Of a stretch of 64,000 nucleotides of DNA, positions 49,651 through 58,644 are shown one piece after another. The stretch lies in contig NZ_BAAARN010000001.1 of the NCBI RefSeq assembly GCF_039532215.1, forward strand, positions 913,029-977,028. Reading direction: 5' to 3'. The notes under the pieces were generated by a model, which saw only the letters and a program-made list of their open reading frames with translations, was not told the origin of the DNA and did not search any database. The DNA comes from Pedococcus aerophilus. Lineage in GTDB: Bacteria > Actinomycetota > Actinomycetes > Actinomycetales > Dermatophilaceae. Within the stretch, counting starts at the first letter, position 1. Each line of letters opens with the position of its first letter. A program made the translations under genes and the position numbers.

Positions 49651-50415
49651 CTACCGGCCCAGCCAGCCGTCGACGACGTCGAGGATGTCGAGCAGCTCGT
49701 GCGCCACGGCGTCGGGGGTGACGTCGACGGCGACCTGCTGCGTCGCGGGGATGTCGCTGTGCGGCACCCAGATCGCGCGCATCCCCACCTGCTGCGGGCC
49801 GTGCACGTCCTCGAACGGGCGGTCCCCCACGTAGGCGGCGGACTCCGGCTCGACCCCGACGGCCGCGCACGCGGCGAGGAACGCCTCGCGGTGCGGCTTC
49901 ACGACGTGGATCTCCGAGGAGTAGACGTCGCCGTCGAGGAGGTCGAGGACGCCGTCGCGCTGGAACACCTCACGGTGGTACGCGCGGGTCCAGATGGTGT
50001 TGGACAGCACGCCCACCTTGAGCCCACGATCGCGCAGCCCCTCCCACAGTGGACGGACCTGCGGGTCGGTGTGGGTGTGCGGCTCCCAGAACCTCCGGTA
50101 TGCCGCGAGCGCCAGCAGGTGCCGGTCGTGCTCGGGGTCCACGCCGGCCTCCGCGAGGATCGCCTCGATGGACGCGCTCTCGTGCGTCTGGCGTCCGCGG
50201 GCCCAGGCCTTCTCCTCGGCCTCGTGGATCCGCAACGCGAGCGAGTCCGCCTCGGCGAGGTCGTCGACCGGCATGGCCGGATCCTCGACCGGCAGGCCGT
50301 GGACCTCGCGCGCGAAGACCCGCCACTGCTGGGGCAGGTCGACGGTGTGCCACGGCGTGAGCGTGCCGCCCCAGTCGAAGATGACCGCCTGGAGCGGCGC
50401 GTGCTGCCCCACCAT
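49651..50415 (-). CDS. HAD superfamily hydrolase
   Basis: The 254-residue protein starts VIFDWGGTLTPWH: the nucleophile motif is DWGGT, in which the second aspartate of the usual DxD is replaced by glycine, as in some HAD subfamilies. Motif II (VGVLSNT, about 115-121) and motifs III/IV (KPHREAF, YVGDRPFEDVHG) are present. It may be a phosphatase for a small metabolite. The start overlaps the proS stop by one base (TGATG), so it is coupled to proS. Confidence 0.9.
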   Translation of the reverse strand: MVGQHAPLQAVIFDWGGTLTPWHTVDLPQQWRVFAREVHGLPVEDPAMPVDDLAEADSLALRIHEAEEKAWARGRQTHESASIEAILAEAGVDPEHDRHLLALAAYRRFWEPHTHTDPQVRPLWEGLRDRGLKVGVLSNTIWTRAYHREVFQRDGVLDLLDGDVYSSEIHVVKPHREAFLAACAAVGVEPESAAYVGDRPFEDVHGPQQVGMRAIWVPHSDIPATQQVAVDVTPDAVAHELLDILDVVDGWLGR

Positions 50416-52229
50416 CAGCCGGCCGCGCCGTCGGCGCTGGCCGTGCCCGAGGCCGTCCCACGCACCGCCGCGAGGACGGTCGCGACGACGTCGTCGACGG
50501 GGACCTCGGTGCGCTCACCGGTGGCGCGGTCCTTGACCTCGACGATGCCGTTCTCCAGCGACTTGCCGACGACGACGATCGTGGGGATGCCGATGAGCTC
50601 GGAGTCCTTGAACCGCACGCCGGGGCTGACCTTCTGCCGGTCGTCGAACAGCACGGTCAGCCCGGCTGCCTCGAGCCCGCGCACCAGCTCCTCGGACTTC
50701 GTGAAGACCTCGGGGTCGCGCGTCATGTCCTTGCCGGCGGCGACGAGGTGCACGTCGGCCGGGGCGATCTCGCGCGGCCAGCAGAGGCCGAGCTCGTCGT
50801 GGTTGCCCTCGGCGACGCACGCCACGGCACGCGAGACGCCGACGCCGTAGGAGCCCATGGTGACCGTCTGGAGCTTGCCGTTCTGGTCGAGCACCTTGAG
50901 GTCGAGCGCCTCGGCGTACTTCGTGCCGAGCTGGAAGATGTGGCCCATCTCGATGCCACGGGCGGCCTCGAGGGGGTGGTTGCACGACGGGCAGGCGTCG
51001 CCGGGGCGGACGTCAGCCGCCTCGATCGTGCCGTCGGCGGTGAAATCGCGGCCAGCGACGAGGTCGATGACGTGCTTGCCGGCCACGTCGGCGCCGGTGA
51101 CCCAGCGGGTGCCCTCGACGACGCGGGGGTCGAGCAGGTAGCGGATCCCCGACGCCGACTCGGAGCCGAGCGCACCGGGCCCGATGTAGCCCTTGGCGAG
51201 CGCCGGGTGGGCGGCGAAGTCCTTCTCCTCGAAGGCCTCCACCTCGGCGGGCTCGACCTGGGCGCCGAGGCGCTTCTCGTCGATCTCGCGGTCGCCGGGC
51301 ACGCCGATGGCGAGCGGCTCGCGGGTGCCGTCGGGGTGCACGAGCACCACGAGGACGTTCTTCAGGGTGTCGCCCGCCGCCCAGGGGCGGTCCTCGCGCG
51401 GGAACGCCGCGTTGAGGTGGTCGACCAAGGTGTCGATGGTCGGGGTGTCCGGGGTGTCCTCCGCGTGCGCGGCGGGCGCGTCGTCGTAGGGCACCGCGTC
51501 GGGGACCGGGACCTGCACGGCCTCGACGTTCGCGGCATACCCGCAGTTGCGGCAGTGGACGTAGGTGTCCTCGCCGTTCTCCGCGGTGGCGAGGAACTCC
51601 TCGCTCTTGGACCCACCCATGGCGCCGGCCATCGCCTGGACGATGACGTAGTGGAAGCCGAGGCGGTCGAAGATGCGCACGTAGGCGTCGCGGTGCAGCT
51701 GGTAGCTCTTGTCCAGCCCGGCCGAGTCGATGTCGAAGGAGTAGGAGTCCTTCATGACGAACTCACGGCCGCGCAGGATGCCGGCGCGCGGACGCGCCTC
51801 GTCGCGGTACTTCGTCTGGATCTGGTAGATCGACAGCGGCAGGTCCTTGTACGACGAGAAGAGGTCCTTCACCGCGAGGGTGAACATCTCCTCGTGCGTC
51901 GGGCCGAGCAGGTAGTCGGCGCCCTTGCGGTCCTGGAGACGGAAGATGTTGTCGCCGTACTCGGTCCAGCGACCCGAGGCCTCGTAGGGCTCCTTGGGCA
52001 GCAGCGCCGGGAAGAGCAGCTCCTGGGCGCCGATCTGGTCCATCTCCTCGCGGACGATGGTCTCGACGCGGCGCAGGACCTTCAGGCCCAGCGGCAGCCA
52101 GGTGTAGATGCCGGGGCTGACGCGGCGGATGTAGCCGGCCCGGACGAGCAGCCGGTGGCTCGGCACCTCGGCATCGGCCGGGTCCTCGCGAAGGGTTCGC
52201 AGGAACAGGGTCGACATGCGCAGTGCCAC
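50415..52229 (-). CDS. proS: Prolyl-tRNA synthetase (bacterial type)
   Basis: ProS charges tRNA-Pro. The 604-residue protein is the long bacterial form: class II motifs in the N-terminal part ([54 protein letters not shown]), the inserted editing domain (about 240-420) and the anticodon-binding C-terminus. GAGGAG lies 6 nt before the GTG at 52229, giving the start [16 protein letters not shown]; the ATG at 52217 is too far from that site. It diverges from the PPOX gene and is coupled to a HAD hydrolase gene. Confidence 0.97.
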   Translation of the reverse strand: MALRMSTLFLRTLREDPADAEVPSHRLLVRAGYIRRVSPGIYTWLPLGLKVLRRVETIVREEMDQIGAQELLFPALLPKEPYEASGRWTEYGDNIFRLQDRKGADYLLGPTHEEMFTLAVKDLFSSYKDLPLSIYQIQTKYRDEARPRAGILRGREFVMKDSYSFDIDSAGLDKSYQLHRDAYVRIFDRLGFHYVIVQAMAGAMGGSKSEEFLATAENGEDTYVHCRNCGYAANVEAVQVPVPDAVPYDDAPAAHAEDTPDTPTIDTLVDHLNAAFPREDRPWAAGDTLKNVLVVLVHPDGTREPLAIGVPGDREIDEKRLGAQVEPAEVEAFEEKDFAAHPALAKGYIGPGALGSESASGIRYLLDPRVVEGTRWVTGADVAGKHVIDLVAGRDFTADGTIEAADVRPGDACPSCNHPLEAARGIEMGHIFQLGTKYAEALDLKVLDQNGKLQTVTMGSYGVGVSRAVACVAEGNHDELGLCWPREIAPADVHLVAAGKDMTRDPEVFTKSEELVRGLEAAGLTVLFDDRQKVSPGVRFKDSELIGIPTIVVVGKSLENGIVEVKDRATGERTEVPVDDVVATVLAAVRGTASGTASADGAAG

Positions 52230-52360
52230 TTCGGACTCCTCAGGTGGTGGACAACCACCAGAGGATATCGGTGCGTATGGCGCCCGCTCACCCCAGTTGT
52301 GCCCGCGGACTCCCGCGGTGGTCCGCAGGTCGGCCGGGTGGGCGCTGGCACACTGGCGGC

Positions 52361-52996
52361 ATGCGACCCACGGACGCCGTCGACACCCACCGCATCGAGA
52401 CCGAGGAGCAGCTGCGCGCACTCGTCGGCGAGCCGCTCCCCCGCGTGCGCGACAAGGTGCGGACGTCGTTGCACGAGCTCGACCGCGACTGGATCGCGGC
52501 GTCGCCGTTTTGCGTCCTGGCGACCTCGGACGCCCAGGGGCGGTGCGACACCTCCCCGAAGGGCGACCCGGCCGGGTTCGTCAAGGTCCTCGACGACACG
52601 ACGCTCGCCGTGCCCGAGCGCAAGGGCAACAAGCGCGTCGACGGCTACCTCAACGTCCTCGAGAACCCCCACGTCGGGCTGCTCTTCCTGGTGCCCGGTC
52701 GCGGCGACACGCTGCGGGTCAACGGTCGCGCCCGCCTGGTCAGCGACGCCCCGTTCTTCGACGAGATGGAGGTCAAGGGCCACCGCCCGGTGCTGGCGCT
52801 CGTCGTCGACGTGGAGGAGGTCTTCTTCCACTGCGCCAAGGCATTCATGCGCAGCAAGCTGTGGCACCCGGCGACCTGGGACCCGATGGCCGTCGGCTCG
52901 CGACCCGAGATCGCCAAGGCGCTCGAGCGGCCGGAGGACTCGGTCGCGGAGCTCGAGAAGTACTACGGCGAGCAGTACTCCACCGGCCTCTACTGA
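52361..52996 (+). CDS. PPOX-class FMN-dependent protein
   Basis: The 211-residue protein has the split-barrel FMN-binding fold of pyridoxamine-5'-phosphate-oxidase-like proteins: [25 protein letters not shown] (about 50-74), [29 protein letters not shown] (about 85-113) and a [13 protein letters not shown] segment. It resembles the DR_2398-type subfamily. The natural substrate is unknown. It stands alone, with a perfect 22-bp hairpin after it. Confidence 0.88.
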   Translation: MRPTDAVDTHRIETEEQLRALVGEPLPRVRDKVRTSLHELDRDWIAASPFCVLATSDAQGRCDTSPKGDPAGFVKVLDDTTLAVPERKGNKRVDGYLNVLENPHVGLLFLVPGRGDTLRVNGRARLVSDAPFFDEMEVKGHRPVLALVVDVEEVFFHCAKAFMRSKLWHPATWDPMAVGSRPEIAKALERPEDSVAELEKYYGEQYSTGLY

Positions 52997-53018
52997 CCCG
53001 GCCCGACTGCATACCCCA

Positions 53019-53068
53019 GGTCTTTGAGCGCCTGACCACGCCAGGACGTGGTCAGGCGCTCAAAGACC
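53019..53068. terminator. Perfect 22-bp hairpin between the PPOX and DoxX genes
   Basis: Arms at 53019-53040 and 53047-53068 are fully complementary (22 bp, beginning GGTCTTTGAGCGCC) with a CCAGGA loop. It lies in a 78-bp gap between converging genes and is probably a two-way terminator. It is the longest perfect hairpin seen in the window. Confidence 0.8.
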
Positions 53069-53074
53069 CGACAG

Positions 53075-53500
53075 TCAGCGGCCGGCGGCCCTGAGGGCGG
53101 TGCGGATGAGCGGGATCTGCAGGGGCAGTCGGGCCACGGTGCCGGCGAACATCGCCTTCGCCCCGGTGGTCTGCTTCCGCTGGGCCCGCTTGGCGTGGTT
53201 GGCGCTCATCTGGACGTTGCCCGGCACGATCGCGACCAGCAGGGCCGCGCTGGCCCAGCCTGCGAGCCGACGGGTGCGGGGATGCAGCAGCCCCGCCGCG
53301 CAGACCAGCTCGGCGACCCCGGACGCGTAGACCAGTTCGCGCCGTCGCGGCAGCGCATTCGGCACCAGCGGCTCGAACACCTCCGGCTTGGCCAGGTGGG
53401 TCACCCCCGAGGTGAGGAACAGGGCGGCCAGTCCGGCGACGTCCTTGCTCAGCGGTGGGGTGGTGTCGCCGACGGCGCGCAGGGTGCTCGATGCGGTCAT
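53075..53500 (-). CDS. DoxX family membrane protein
   Basis: The 141-residue protein has about four hydrophobic segments and the DoxX-like ALFLTSGVTHLAKPEVFEPLVP (28-49) and ELVYASGVAELVCAAGLL (about 55-72) stretches. DoxX-like proteins are small membrane proteins tied to redox or stress functions; the role here is unknown. The ATG at 53500 overlaps the stop of the upstream small membrane gene as ATGA. Confidence 0.85.
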   Translation of the reverse strand: MTASSTLRAVGDTTPPLSKDVAGLAALFLTSGVTHLAKPEVFEPLVPNALPRRRELVYASGVAELVCAAGLLHPRTRRLAGWASAALLVAIVPGNVQMSANHAKRAQRKQTTGAKAMFAGTVARLPLQIPLIRTALRAAGR

Positions 53501-53748
53501 GGGTCCATCTTGTCCGGCTCGGGGGCGCGGTGCTCGGCGAGCCAGCGGAGCCGGGCCCGCAGCGCGAGCGCGAAGGTGACGCCACCGAGGGCGACCAGCG
53601 CGGTCCCCACCCAGAGCCACGTCCGGCCCGCGGGCTGAACACCGGGGACGATGACGACGAACAGCCCGAAGGCGAGCAGCGACCCCGTGAACCACACCAG
53701 GGCGTTGCCTGCGGCCGGGTCGTCCTCGCGAGGAGCGTCCTGCTGCAT
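53497..53748 (-). CDS. Small two-helix membrane protein, hypothetical
   Basis: This is an 83-residue protein with an acidic N-terminus and two hydrophobic segments (about 17-36 and 43-63), and a charged C-terminus. No family is recognised. It is tightly packed: its start shares a base with the GNAT stop (TGATG) and its stop overlaps the DoxX start, so all three are translated as a unit. Confidence 0.75.
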   Translation of the reverse strand: MQQDAPREDDPAAGNALVWFTGSLLAFGLFVVIVPGVQPAGRTWLWVGTALVALGGVTFALALRARLRWLAEHRAPEPDKMDP

Positions 53749-54593
53749 CAGAGCAGGACGGTCGAGAACGAACCGACGTCCTCAAAGCCGACCCTGGCGT
53801 AGGTCGCCCGCGCACTGGTGTTGAAGTCGTTGACGTACAACGTGACCCACTTCGCGCGGGTCGTCATGACCTGCTCGACGACCGAGGCCATCAGCGGCAC
53901 CGCCAGGCCCTGTCCGCGCAGGTGCGGCGCCAGCCACACGCCCTGGAGCTGGGCGCAGCCGAGGGCCACCGACCCGACGTCCGCCTTGAAGACGACGGCG
54001 CCGTCCTCGACGACGACGAACGTGTGTCCCCGGTCGATGAGGGCCAGGAGGGCGGTCCGGTATGCCGCGCCGGAGCCCGAGTAGGGCGGGTACCCGATCT
54101 CCCCCTCGAACATGTGCGCCGCGGCGGGCATGACGAGGTCCACCTCGTCCGGGGTCGCCGGGCGTACGCGCGGGTCGAGCTCGACGCCCAGGGACGACGG
54201 CAGGTCCATGGCGCTCATGAGCGGCTGCTCGGCGCGCACGGCCCGCGCCGGTCCCCAGGCCGGGGCGAGGTGGCGCCACAGCTCGGTGACCTGGTCGGCC
54301 GGTCCGAGGATCGAGGCGCAGTGCCGTCGCCAGCGGCGGACGCGGTCGGCGAAGAAGGCGATCTCGGTGTCGTCCGCCTCGACGGGGACGAGGTTGGCGC
54401 TGGACCAGCACAACGACTGGAGCCGGCCGTCGACCCGGTGGCCCAGGACGGTGCCCGGCTGCGTCACGAGCACGCCCTCGAGCAGGCGGGCGGCCACGAA
54501 GACGTTGGCCGGGAGGTTGCGCGCACACACCTCGAGGGCGTCGTCGCGGTCCGCCGCCGTCAGGGCGTGGACCGGGTTCCGGGTGCGCAGCAC
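53748..54593 (-). CDS. GNAT acetyltransferase with N-terminal DUF4081 (Rv2867c-like)
   Basis: The 281-residue protein has an N-terminal DUF4081 region (residues 1-130) and a C-terminal GNAT domain with VWLAPHLRGQGLAVPLMASVVEQVM (about 219-243) for acetyl-CoA and NDFNTSARATYARVGFEDVG near the end. In mycobacteria the homologue lies directly after ispG; here an ABC transporter operon sits between. The target is unknown. It leads a coupled run with two small membrane proteins. Confidence 0.9.
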   Translation of the reverse strand: MLRTRNPVHALTAADRDDALEVCARNLPANVFVAARLLEGVLVTQPGTVLGHRVDGRLQSLCWSSANLVPVEADDTEIAFFADRVRRWRRHCASILGPADQVTELWRHLAPAWGPARAVRAEQPLMSAMDLPSSLGVELDPRVRPATPDEVDLVMPAAAHMFEGEIGYPPYSGSGAAYRTALLALIDRGHTFVVVEDGAVVFKADVGSVALGCAQLQGVWLAPHLRGQGLAVPLMASVVEQVMTTRAKWVTLYVNDFNTSARATYARVGFEDVGSFSTVLL

Positions 54594-54659
54594 GGAGCCA
54601 GCCTAGGCGCTGCGCGACCTCGCCGCGTCGCTATCGACGGACGACGCGACGCCGTCCGT

Positions 54660-55427
54660 TCACAGCACCTGCGACAGGAACCGGCGCAGCCGGTCGCTGC
54701 GGGCGTCCTCGAACACCGTGTCGGGCGAGCCGGACTCGACGACGACGCCGCGGTCCATGAAGAGCACCTGGTCGGCGACGGAGCGGGCGAAGCCCATCTC
54801 GTGGGTGACGACGAGCATGGTCATGCCCCCCGCCGCGAGGTCGGCCATCGTCGCGAGGACGCCCTTGACGAGCTCCGGGTCGAGCGCCGAGGTGGCCTCG
54901 TCGAAGAGCATCACCTGCGGCTGCATCGCCAGCGCCCGGGCGATCGCGACCCGCTGCTGCTGGCCGCCCGAGAGCGTGCCGGGACGCACGTCGGCCTTGT
55001 GCCGCAGGCCGACCCGGTCGAGCTGGACCAGCGCCTGCTCGGCCGCCTCGTCCTTGGACAGGCCGCGCAGCCGGGTGAGGCCGAGGGTGATGTTGTCGCG
55101 GACGGTCTTGTGCGGGAACAGGTTGAAGTGCTGGAAGACCATGCCGACGCGCTGGCGCAGCTCGTCCGGGTCGTCGGCCAGCACGCTGCGCCCCTCGAGC
55201 AGGACGTCGCCGGAGTCCGGCTCCAGGAGGCGGTTCACGACGCGCAGCAGCGTCGACTTGCCCGAGCCCGACGGCCCGATGACACAGGTCGTGGACGCAG
55301 CCGGCACGTCGAGCGTGACACCGCGCAGGACGTGGTTGGTGGCGAACGAGAGGTGGACGTCGCGGGTGGCGACCGAGACCCCGGGCGTGGTGGCCGGGGT
55401 GGTGCCCGACGTGGCGGTGGTGGTCAT
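54660..55427 (-). CDS. Amino acid ABC transporter, ATP-binding protein
   Basis: The 255-residue ATPase has Walker A GPSGSGKST (51-59), the Q-loop in VFQHFNLFPH (about 97-106), the signature LSGGQQQR (about 151-158), Walker B VMLFDEATSALD and the H-loop THEMGFARS, the pattern of polar amino acid (GlnQ/HisP) importers. It overlaps the permease gene by 4 nt. The tight order binding protein-permease-ATPase makes a complete importer. Confidence 0.96.
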   Translation of the reverse strand: MTTTATSGTTPATTPGVSVATRDVHLSFATNHVLRGVTLDVPAASTTCVIGPSGSGKSTLLRVVNRLLEPDSGDVLLEGRSVLADDPDELRQRVGMVFQHFNLFPHKTVRDNITLGLTRLRGLSKDEAAEQALVQLDRVGLRHKADVRPGTLSGGQQQRVAIARALAMQPQVMLFDEATSALDPELVKGVLATMADLAAGGMTMLVVTHEMGFARSVADQVLFMDRGVVVESGSPDTVFEDARSDRLRRFLSQVL

Positions 55428-56212
55428 CGGTGGGCCTCCTGGGCGAGGTCGAGGGACGGAGCCGCGGGACCGGTCGGGTCGTCGTCCGCGTGCTCGGCGC
55501 CGTCGGCGCGGCGGCCGTCGCGCAACCGCCGGTCGATGGCGTTGACCGCGTGGGTCAGCGGGACGGTGATGAGCAGGTAGAACAGGCCCGCCAGCAGCAG
55601 CGCCGACTCGTTGCCGGTGTTGGCGGCAGCGTCCTGGCCGATGCGGAACAGGTCGCGCTGGCTGGCGAGCAGCCCCAGGAAGTAGACGAGCGACGACTCC
55701 TTGATGAGGGCGATGAACTGGTTGACCAGCGCCGGGAGCACCCGGCGGATGCCCTGCGGGATGACGACCAGCCGCATGCCGCTGGGCCGCGAGAACCCCA
55801 GCGCCCGGGCAGCCTCGAGCTGGCCGGCGTCGACGCTCTGGATGCCGGAGCGGAAGATCTCACCGATGTAGGCGCTGGCGATGAGCGACAGCGCGAGGAT
55901 GCCGAGCGGGTACGGGTTCGGGCCCCAGATCTCCAGCCCGACCGGCGACAGCCCGACCCCGATGAGCAGGATCGTGACCGCCGCCGGCAGGCCGCGGAAG
56001 ATGTCGGTGTAGACCCGCGCCGGCCACCGCAGCCACCGGCTGCTGGACAGGCCGGCGATGGCCAGGACCATGCCGACGACGGTGCCGATGACGGCCGAGG
56101 TGAGGGCCAGGATCAGGGTGTTGGGCAGACCGACCTTGATCAGCTCGGGCAGCGCGGTGCGCATGGCGTCGACGTCGAAGAACGTCTGCCACAGGGTGCT
56201 CAGGACATCCAT
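55424..56212 (-). CDS. Amino acid ABC transporter, permease
   Basis: The 262-residue protein is a HisM/GlnP-type permease with about five membrane helices (about 28-220), VYTDIFRGLPAAVTILLIGVG (67-87) and the cytoplasmic EAA loop EAARALGFSRPSGMRLVVIPQGIRRVLPAL (133-162), which docks the ATPase. One permease gene is present, so the channel is probably a homodimer. The C-terminal tail is unusually polar and acidic. Confidence 0.95.
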   Translation of the reverse strand: MDVLSTLWQTFFDVDAMRTALPELIKVGLPNTLILALTSAVIGTVVGMVLAIAGLSSSRWLRWPARVYTDIFRGLPAAVTILLIGVGLSPVGLEIWGPNPYPLGILALSLIASAYIGEIFRSGIQSVDAGQLEAARALGFSRPSGMRLVVIPQGIRRVLPALVNQFIALIKESSLVYFLGLLASQRDLFRIGQDAAANTGNESALLLAGLFYLLITVPLTHAVNAIDRRLRDGRRADGAEHADDDPTGPAAPSLDLAQEAHR

Positions 56213-56242
56213 CTCGCTGGCCCTCCTCTCGCAGGTGGGTGG

Positions 56243-57079
56243 TTACTTCGCGGCGCCGATGGCGACCGAGCCGCTGCCCGGCTTGAAGTCGGCGGGGATC
56301 TCACGGCTCGGGTAGTACTGCTTCTGGAGCTTGGCCCAGGTGCCGTCCGCGATGACCTCGTCGAGGGCCTTGTTGACGGCCTCGCGAAGCGCGTCGTTCT
56401 GCTGGTTGACGGCATAGGCCTGGCCACCGACGTCGAGCTGCTTGGCGACGGCGAGCACCTTCCCACCGGACTCGCCGGCGGTCTTCTCGCCGATCTCCGC
56501 GGGAGTGATCCACGCGTCGGCCGTGCCGGACTTGAGCTGGTTCAGCGCGGCGTTGTAGTCGGGGACGCGCACCGGGTCGAGCTTCTCGCGGGTGGCGAAG
56601 TCGTCCTGGACCGTGCCCTGGACGACGACGACGCGCTTGCCGGCGAGCTGGTCGAACGACGTGATGGGCGAACCCTTCGGGACGTCAAGGCCGAGAAAGC
56701 CGAAGTCGTACTTGTTGGAGAAGTCGACCGTCTTCTTGCGGGCGTCGGTGATGCTGATCGAGGACGACCCGAGGTCGTACTTGCCGGTCTTGACCTGGGC
56801 GAGCAACGAGCTGAACTCGGTGCCGACGAACTCGACCTTGAGCCCCATCTTGGCGGCGACCGCGGTGAGCAGGTCGTTGTCGAAGCCGGTGAACTTGCCG
56901 TCCTTGAGGAAGACGTTCGGCGGGGCGTCGGTGAGCGTGCCGACACGCAGGGTGCCCGGCTGCTGGAGGTCGTAGGGGTTGGCCTCGTCGGAGCTGCTGC
57001 TCCCCCCACCGCAGGCGGCGAGGGACAGCGCGAGCGCGGCGGAGGTGGCGAGGGCGAGGGCGCGACGGCGCACGGACAT
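56243..57079 (-). CDS. Amino acid ABC transporter, substrate-binding lipoprotein
   Basis: The 278-residue protein has a signal peptide with lipobox LAAC (cysteine at 23) followed by a Gly/Ser linker, then a type II periplasmic-binding fold: TLRVGTLTDAPPNVFLKDGKFTGFDNDLLTAVAAKMGLKVEF (43-84) and SSISITDARKKTVDFSNKYDF (about 105-125). It is of the SBP_bac_3 class, so a polar amino acid or a related compound is the likely cargo. It is the first gene of the importer operon, with a long leader upstream. Confidence 0.95.
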   Translation of the reverse strand: MSVRRRALALATSAALALSLAACGGGSSSSDEANPYDLQQPGTLRVGTLTDAPPNVFLKDGKFTGFDNDLLTAVAAKMGLKVEFVGTEFSSLLAQVKTGKYDLGSSSISITDARKKTVDFSNKYDFGFLGLDVPKGSPITSFDQLAGKRVVVVQGTVQDDFATREKLDPVRVPDYNAALNQLKSGTADAWITPAEIGEKTAGESGGKVLAVAKQLDVGGQAYAVNQQNDALREAVNKALDEVIADGTWAKLQKQYYPSREIPADFKPGSGSVAIGAAK

Positions 57080-57416
57080 GGGTGATCGGTTCCTTGGGTC
57101 GGGGGAGACGGTCGGGTCGGCGGTGACCCGGGCGCGGACGGACAGACCGTTCGCGTCGGTGGTGCCTCAGCGGCGTGAGGGTGTGTCGGTGGGTATGACG
57201 CGGGCGTGCCGCACGCGGGCCACCCGGAGGCGTCGTGCGCGTGCGGCTACGGACAGACCCGCGCGGGGCCGGGAGCCGGCACCGCGACCCTGCGGCCGCT
57301 CGTCATGAACACATCAGAAAGTTATCCCAGCCATAACGCGGAGTGATAACCGGGGTCACGCTTCGCCCACCATGTGGACGCCCTCTGGACAACGAGCGCG
57401 TTGCCGAGGCGGCGCG
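57080..57416 (-). other. 337-bp gap: leader of the ABC operon
   Basis: This stretch between ispG and the binding-protein gene contains a promoter candidate at 57321-57349 and roughly 240 nt of presumed 5' leader. On the minus strand the leader has GGTCTGTCCGT twice (complements near 57130-57150 and 57250-57260) and two very short frames, one reading MTSGRRVAVP and ending CP. No known riboswitch class was recognised. Confidence 0.5.
57321..57349 (-). promoter_or_regulatory. Candidate promoter of the amino acid ABC operon
   Basis: On the minus strand TTATCA (complement of 57344-57349) and GATAAC (complement of 57321-57326) are 17 nt apart, close to -35 and -10 boxes, in an AT-rich island rare for this genome. 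GTTAT and ATAAC words repeat here in inverted order, which could form an operator. It lies about 240 nt before the binding-protein start. Confidence 0.45.
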
Positions 57417-58577
57417 TCAGCCGACGGTGACGGAGGGTGCGCCCGCGCTCGCCTCGTCGATGGGCTCGCCCATCTCCTCGGCGATGCGCATGGCCTCCTC
57501 GATGAGGGTCTCGACGATCTGCGACTCGGGGACCGTCTTGACGACCTCGCCCTTGACGAAGATCTGGCCCTTGCCGTTGCCCGAGGCGACCCCGAGGTCG
57601 GCCTCGCGGGCCTCCCCCGGACCGTTGACGACGCAGCCCATGACGGCGACGCGCAGCGGGACGGTCATGCCCTCGAGGCCCGCGGTGACCTCGTCGGCCA
57701 GCTTGTAGACGTCGACCTGGGCGCGTCCGCACGACGGGCAGGACACGATCTCGAGCTTGCGGGGCTTGAGGTTGAGCGACTGGAGGATCTGGTTGCCGAC
57801 CTTGACCTCCTCGACGGGAGGAGCGGACAGCGAGACCCGGATGGTGTCGCCGATGCCCTTGGACAGCAGGGCGCCGAACGCCGTCGCCGACTTGATGGTG
57901 CCCTGGAAGGCAGGGCCGGCCTCGGTGACCCCGAGGTGCAACGGCCAGTCGCCTCGCTCCGACAGCATCTCGTAGGCCTTGACCATGACGACCGGGTCGT
58001 TGTGCTTCACCGAGATCTTGAAGTCGTGGAAGTCGTGCTCCTCGAAGAGCGACGCCTCCCAGACCGCGGACTCCACGAGCGCCTCGGCGGTGGCCTTGCC
58101 GTGCTTCTCGAGCAGGCGCGGGTCGAGGGACCCCGCGTTGACGCCGATCCGGATCGAGACGCCGGCGTCCTTGGCCGCGGCGGCGATCTGCTTGACCTGG
58201 TCGTCGAACTTGCGGATGTTGCCCGGGTTGACCCGGACGGCCGCGCAGCCGGCGTCGATCGCGGCGAAGACGTACTTCGGCTGGAAGTGGATGTCGGCGA
58301 TGACGGGGATCTGCGACTTGCGGGCGATGGCGGGCAGCGCCTCGGCGTCGTCCTGGCTCGGGCACGCCACCCGGACGATGTCGCACCCCGAGGCCGTCAG
58401 CTCGGCGATCTGCTGGAGCGTGGCGTTGATGTCCGTCGTCGGCGTCGTGCACATCGACTGCACCGAGATGGGAGCGTCCCCGCCGACCTCGACCTTGCCG
58501 ACCTTGATCTTGCGGGTCTTGCGCCGCGGCGCGAGCACGGGCGGGGGCAGGGACGGCATGCCGAGTCCAACAGTCAT
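57417..58577 (-). CDS. ispG: 4-hydroxy-3-methylbut-2-en-1-yl diphosphate synthase (flavodoxin)
   Basis: IspG carries out the penultimate step of the MEP isoprenoid pathway using a [4Fe-4S] cluster. The 386-residue bacterial form has [26 protein letters not shown] (32-57), a TIM-barrel core with [16 protein letters not shown], and C-terminal cluster ligands in SCPSCGR (about 277-280) and [10 protein letters not shown] (about 311-319). It follows rip1 and dxr as in mycobacteria. Confidence 0.97.
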   Translation of the reverse strand: MTVGLGMPSLPPPVLAPRRKTRKIKVGKVEVGGDAPISVQSMCTTPTTDINATLQQIAELTASGCDIVRVACPSQDDAEALPAIARKSQIPVIADIHFQPKYVFAAIDAGCAAVRVNPGNIRKFDDQVKQIAAAAKDAGVSIRIGVNAGSLDPRLLEKHGKATAEALVESAVWEASLFEEHDFHDFKISVKHNDPVVMVKAYEMLSERGDWPLHLGVTEAGPAFQGTIKSATAFGALLSKGIGDTIRVSLSAPPVEEVKVGNQILQSLNLKPRKLEIVSCPSCGRAQVDVYKLADEVTAGLEGMTVPLRVAVMGCVVNGPGEAREADLGVASGNGKGQIFVKGEVVKTVPESQIVETLIEEAMRIAEEMGEPIDEASAGAPSVTVG

Positions 58578-58608
58578 GGTTGAAGTATCTCCCAGGGGGT
58601 TCGGGACG

Positions 58609-58636
58609 GCGCCCCCGGGCGGGGGCCCCGGGGCGC
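58609..58636 (-). terminator. GC-rich hairpin between rip1 and ispG
   Basis: GCGCCCC and GGGGCGC form the outer 7-bp stem, with further C/G-rich pairing inside. It lies 9 nt after the rip1 stop and 32 nt before the ispG start. It may attenuate transcription between the two genes. Confidence 0.45.
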
Positions 58637-58644
58637 GAAGAGGC

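Noticed and set aside
32612-50412. Genomic island or prophage
   Set aside because: No integrase, transposase, attachment repeats, phage structural genes or flanking tRNA are visible, and base composition looks like the rest of the window.
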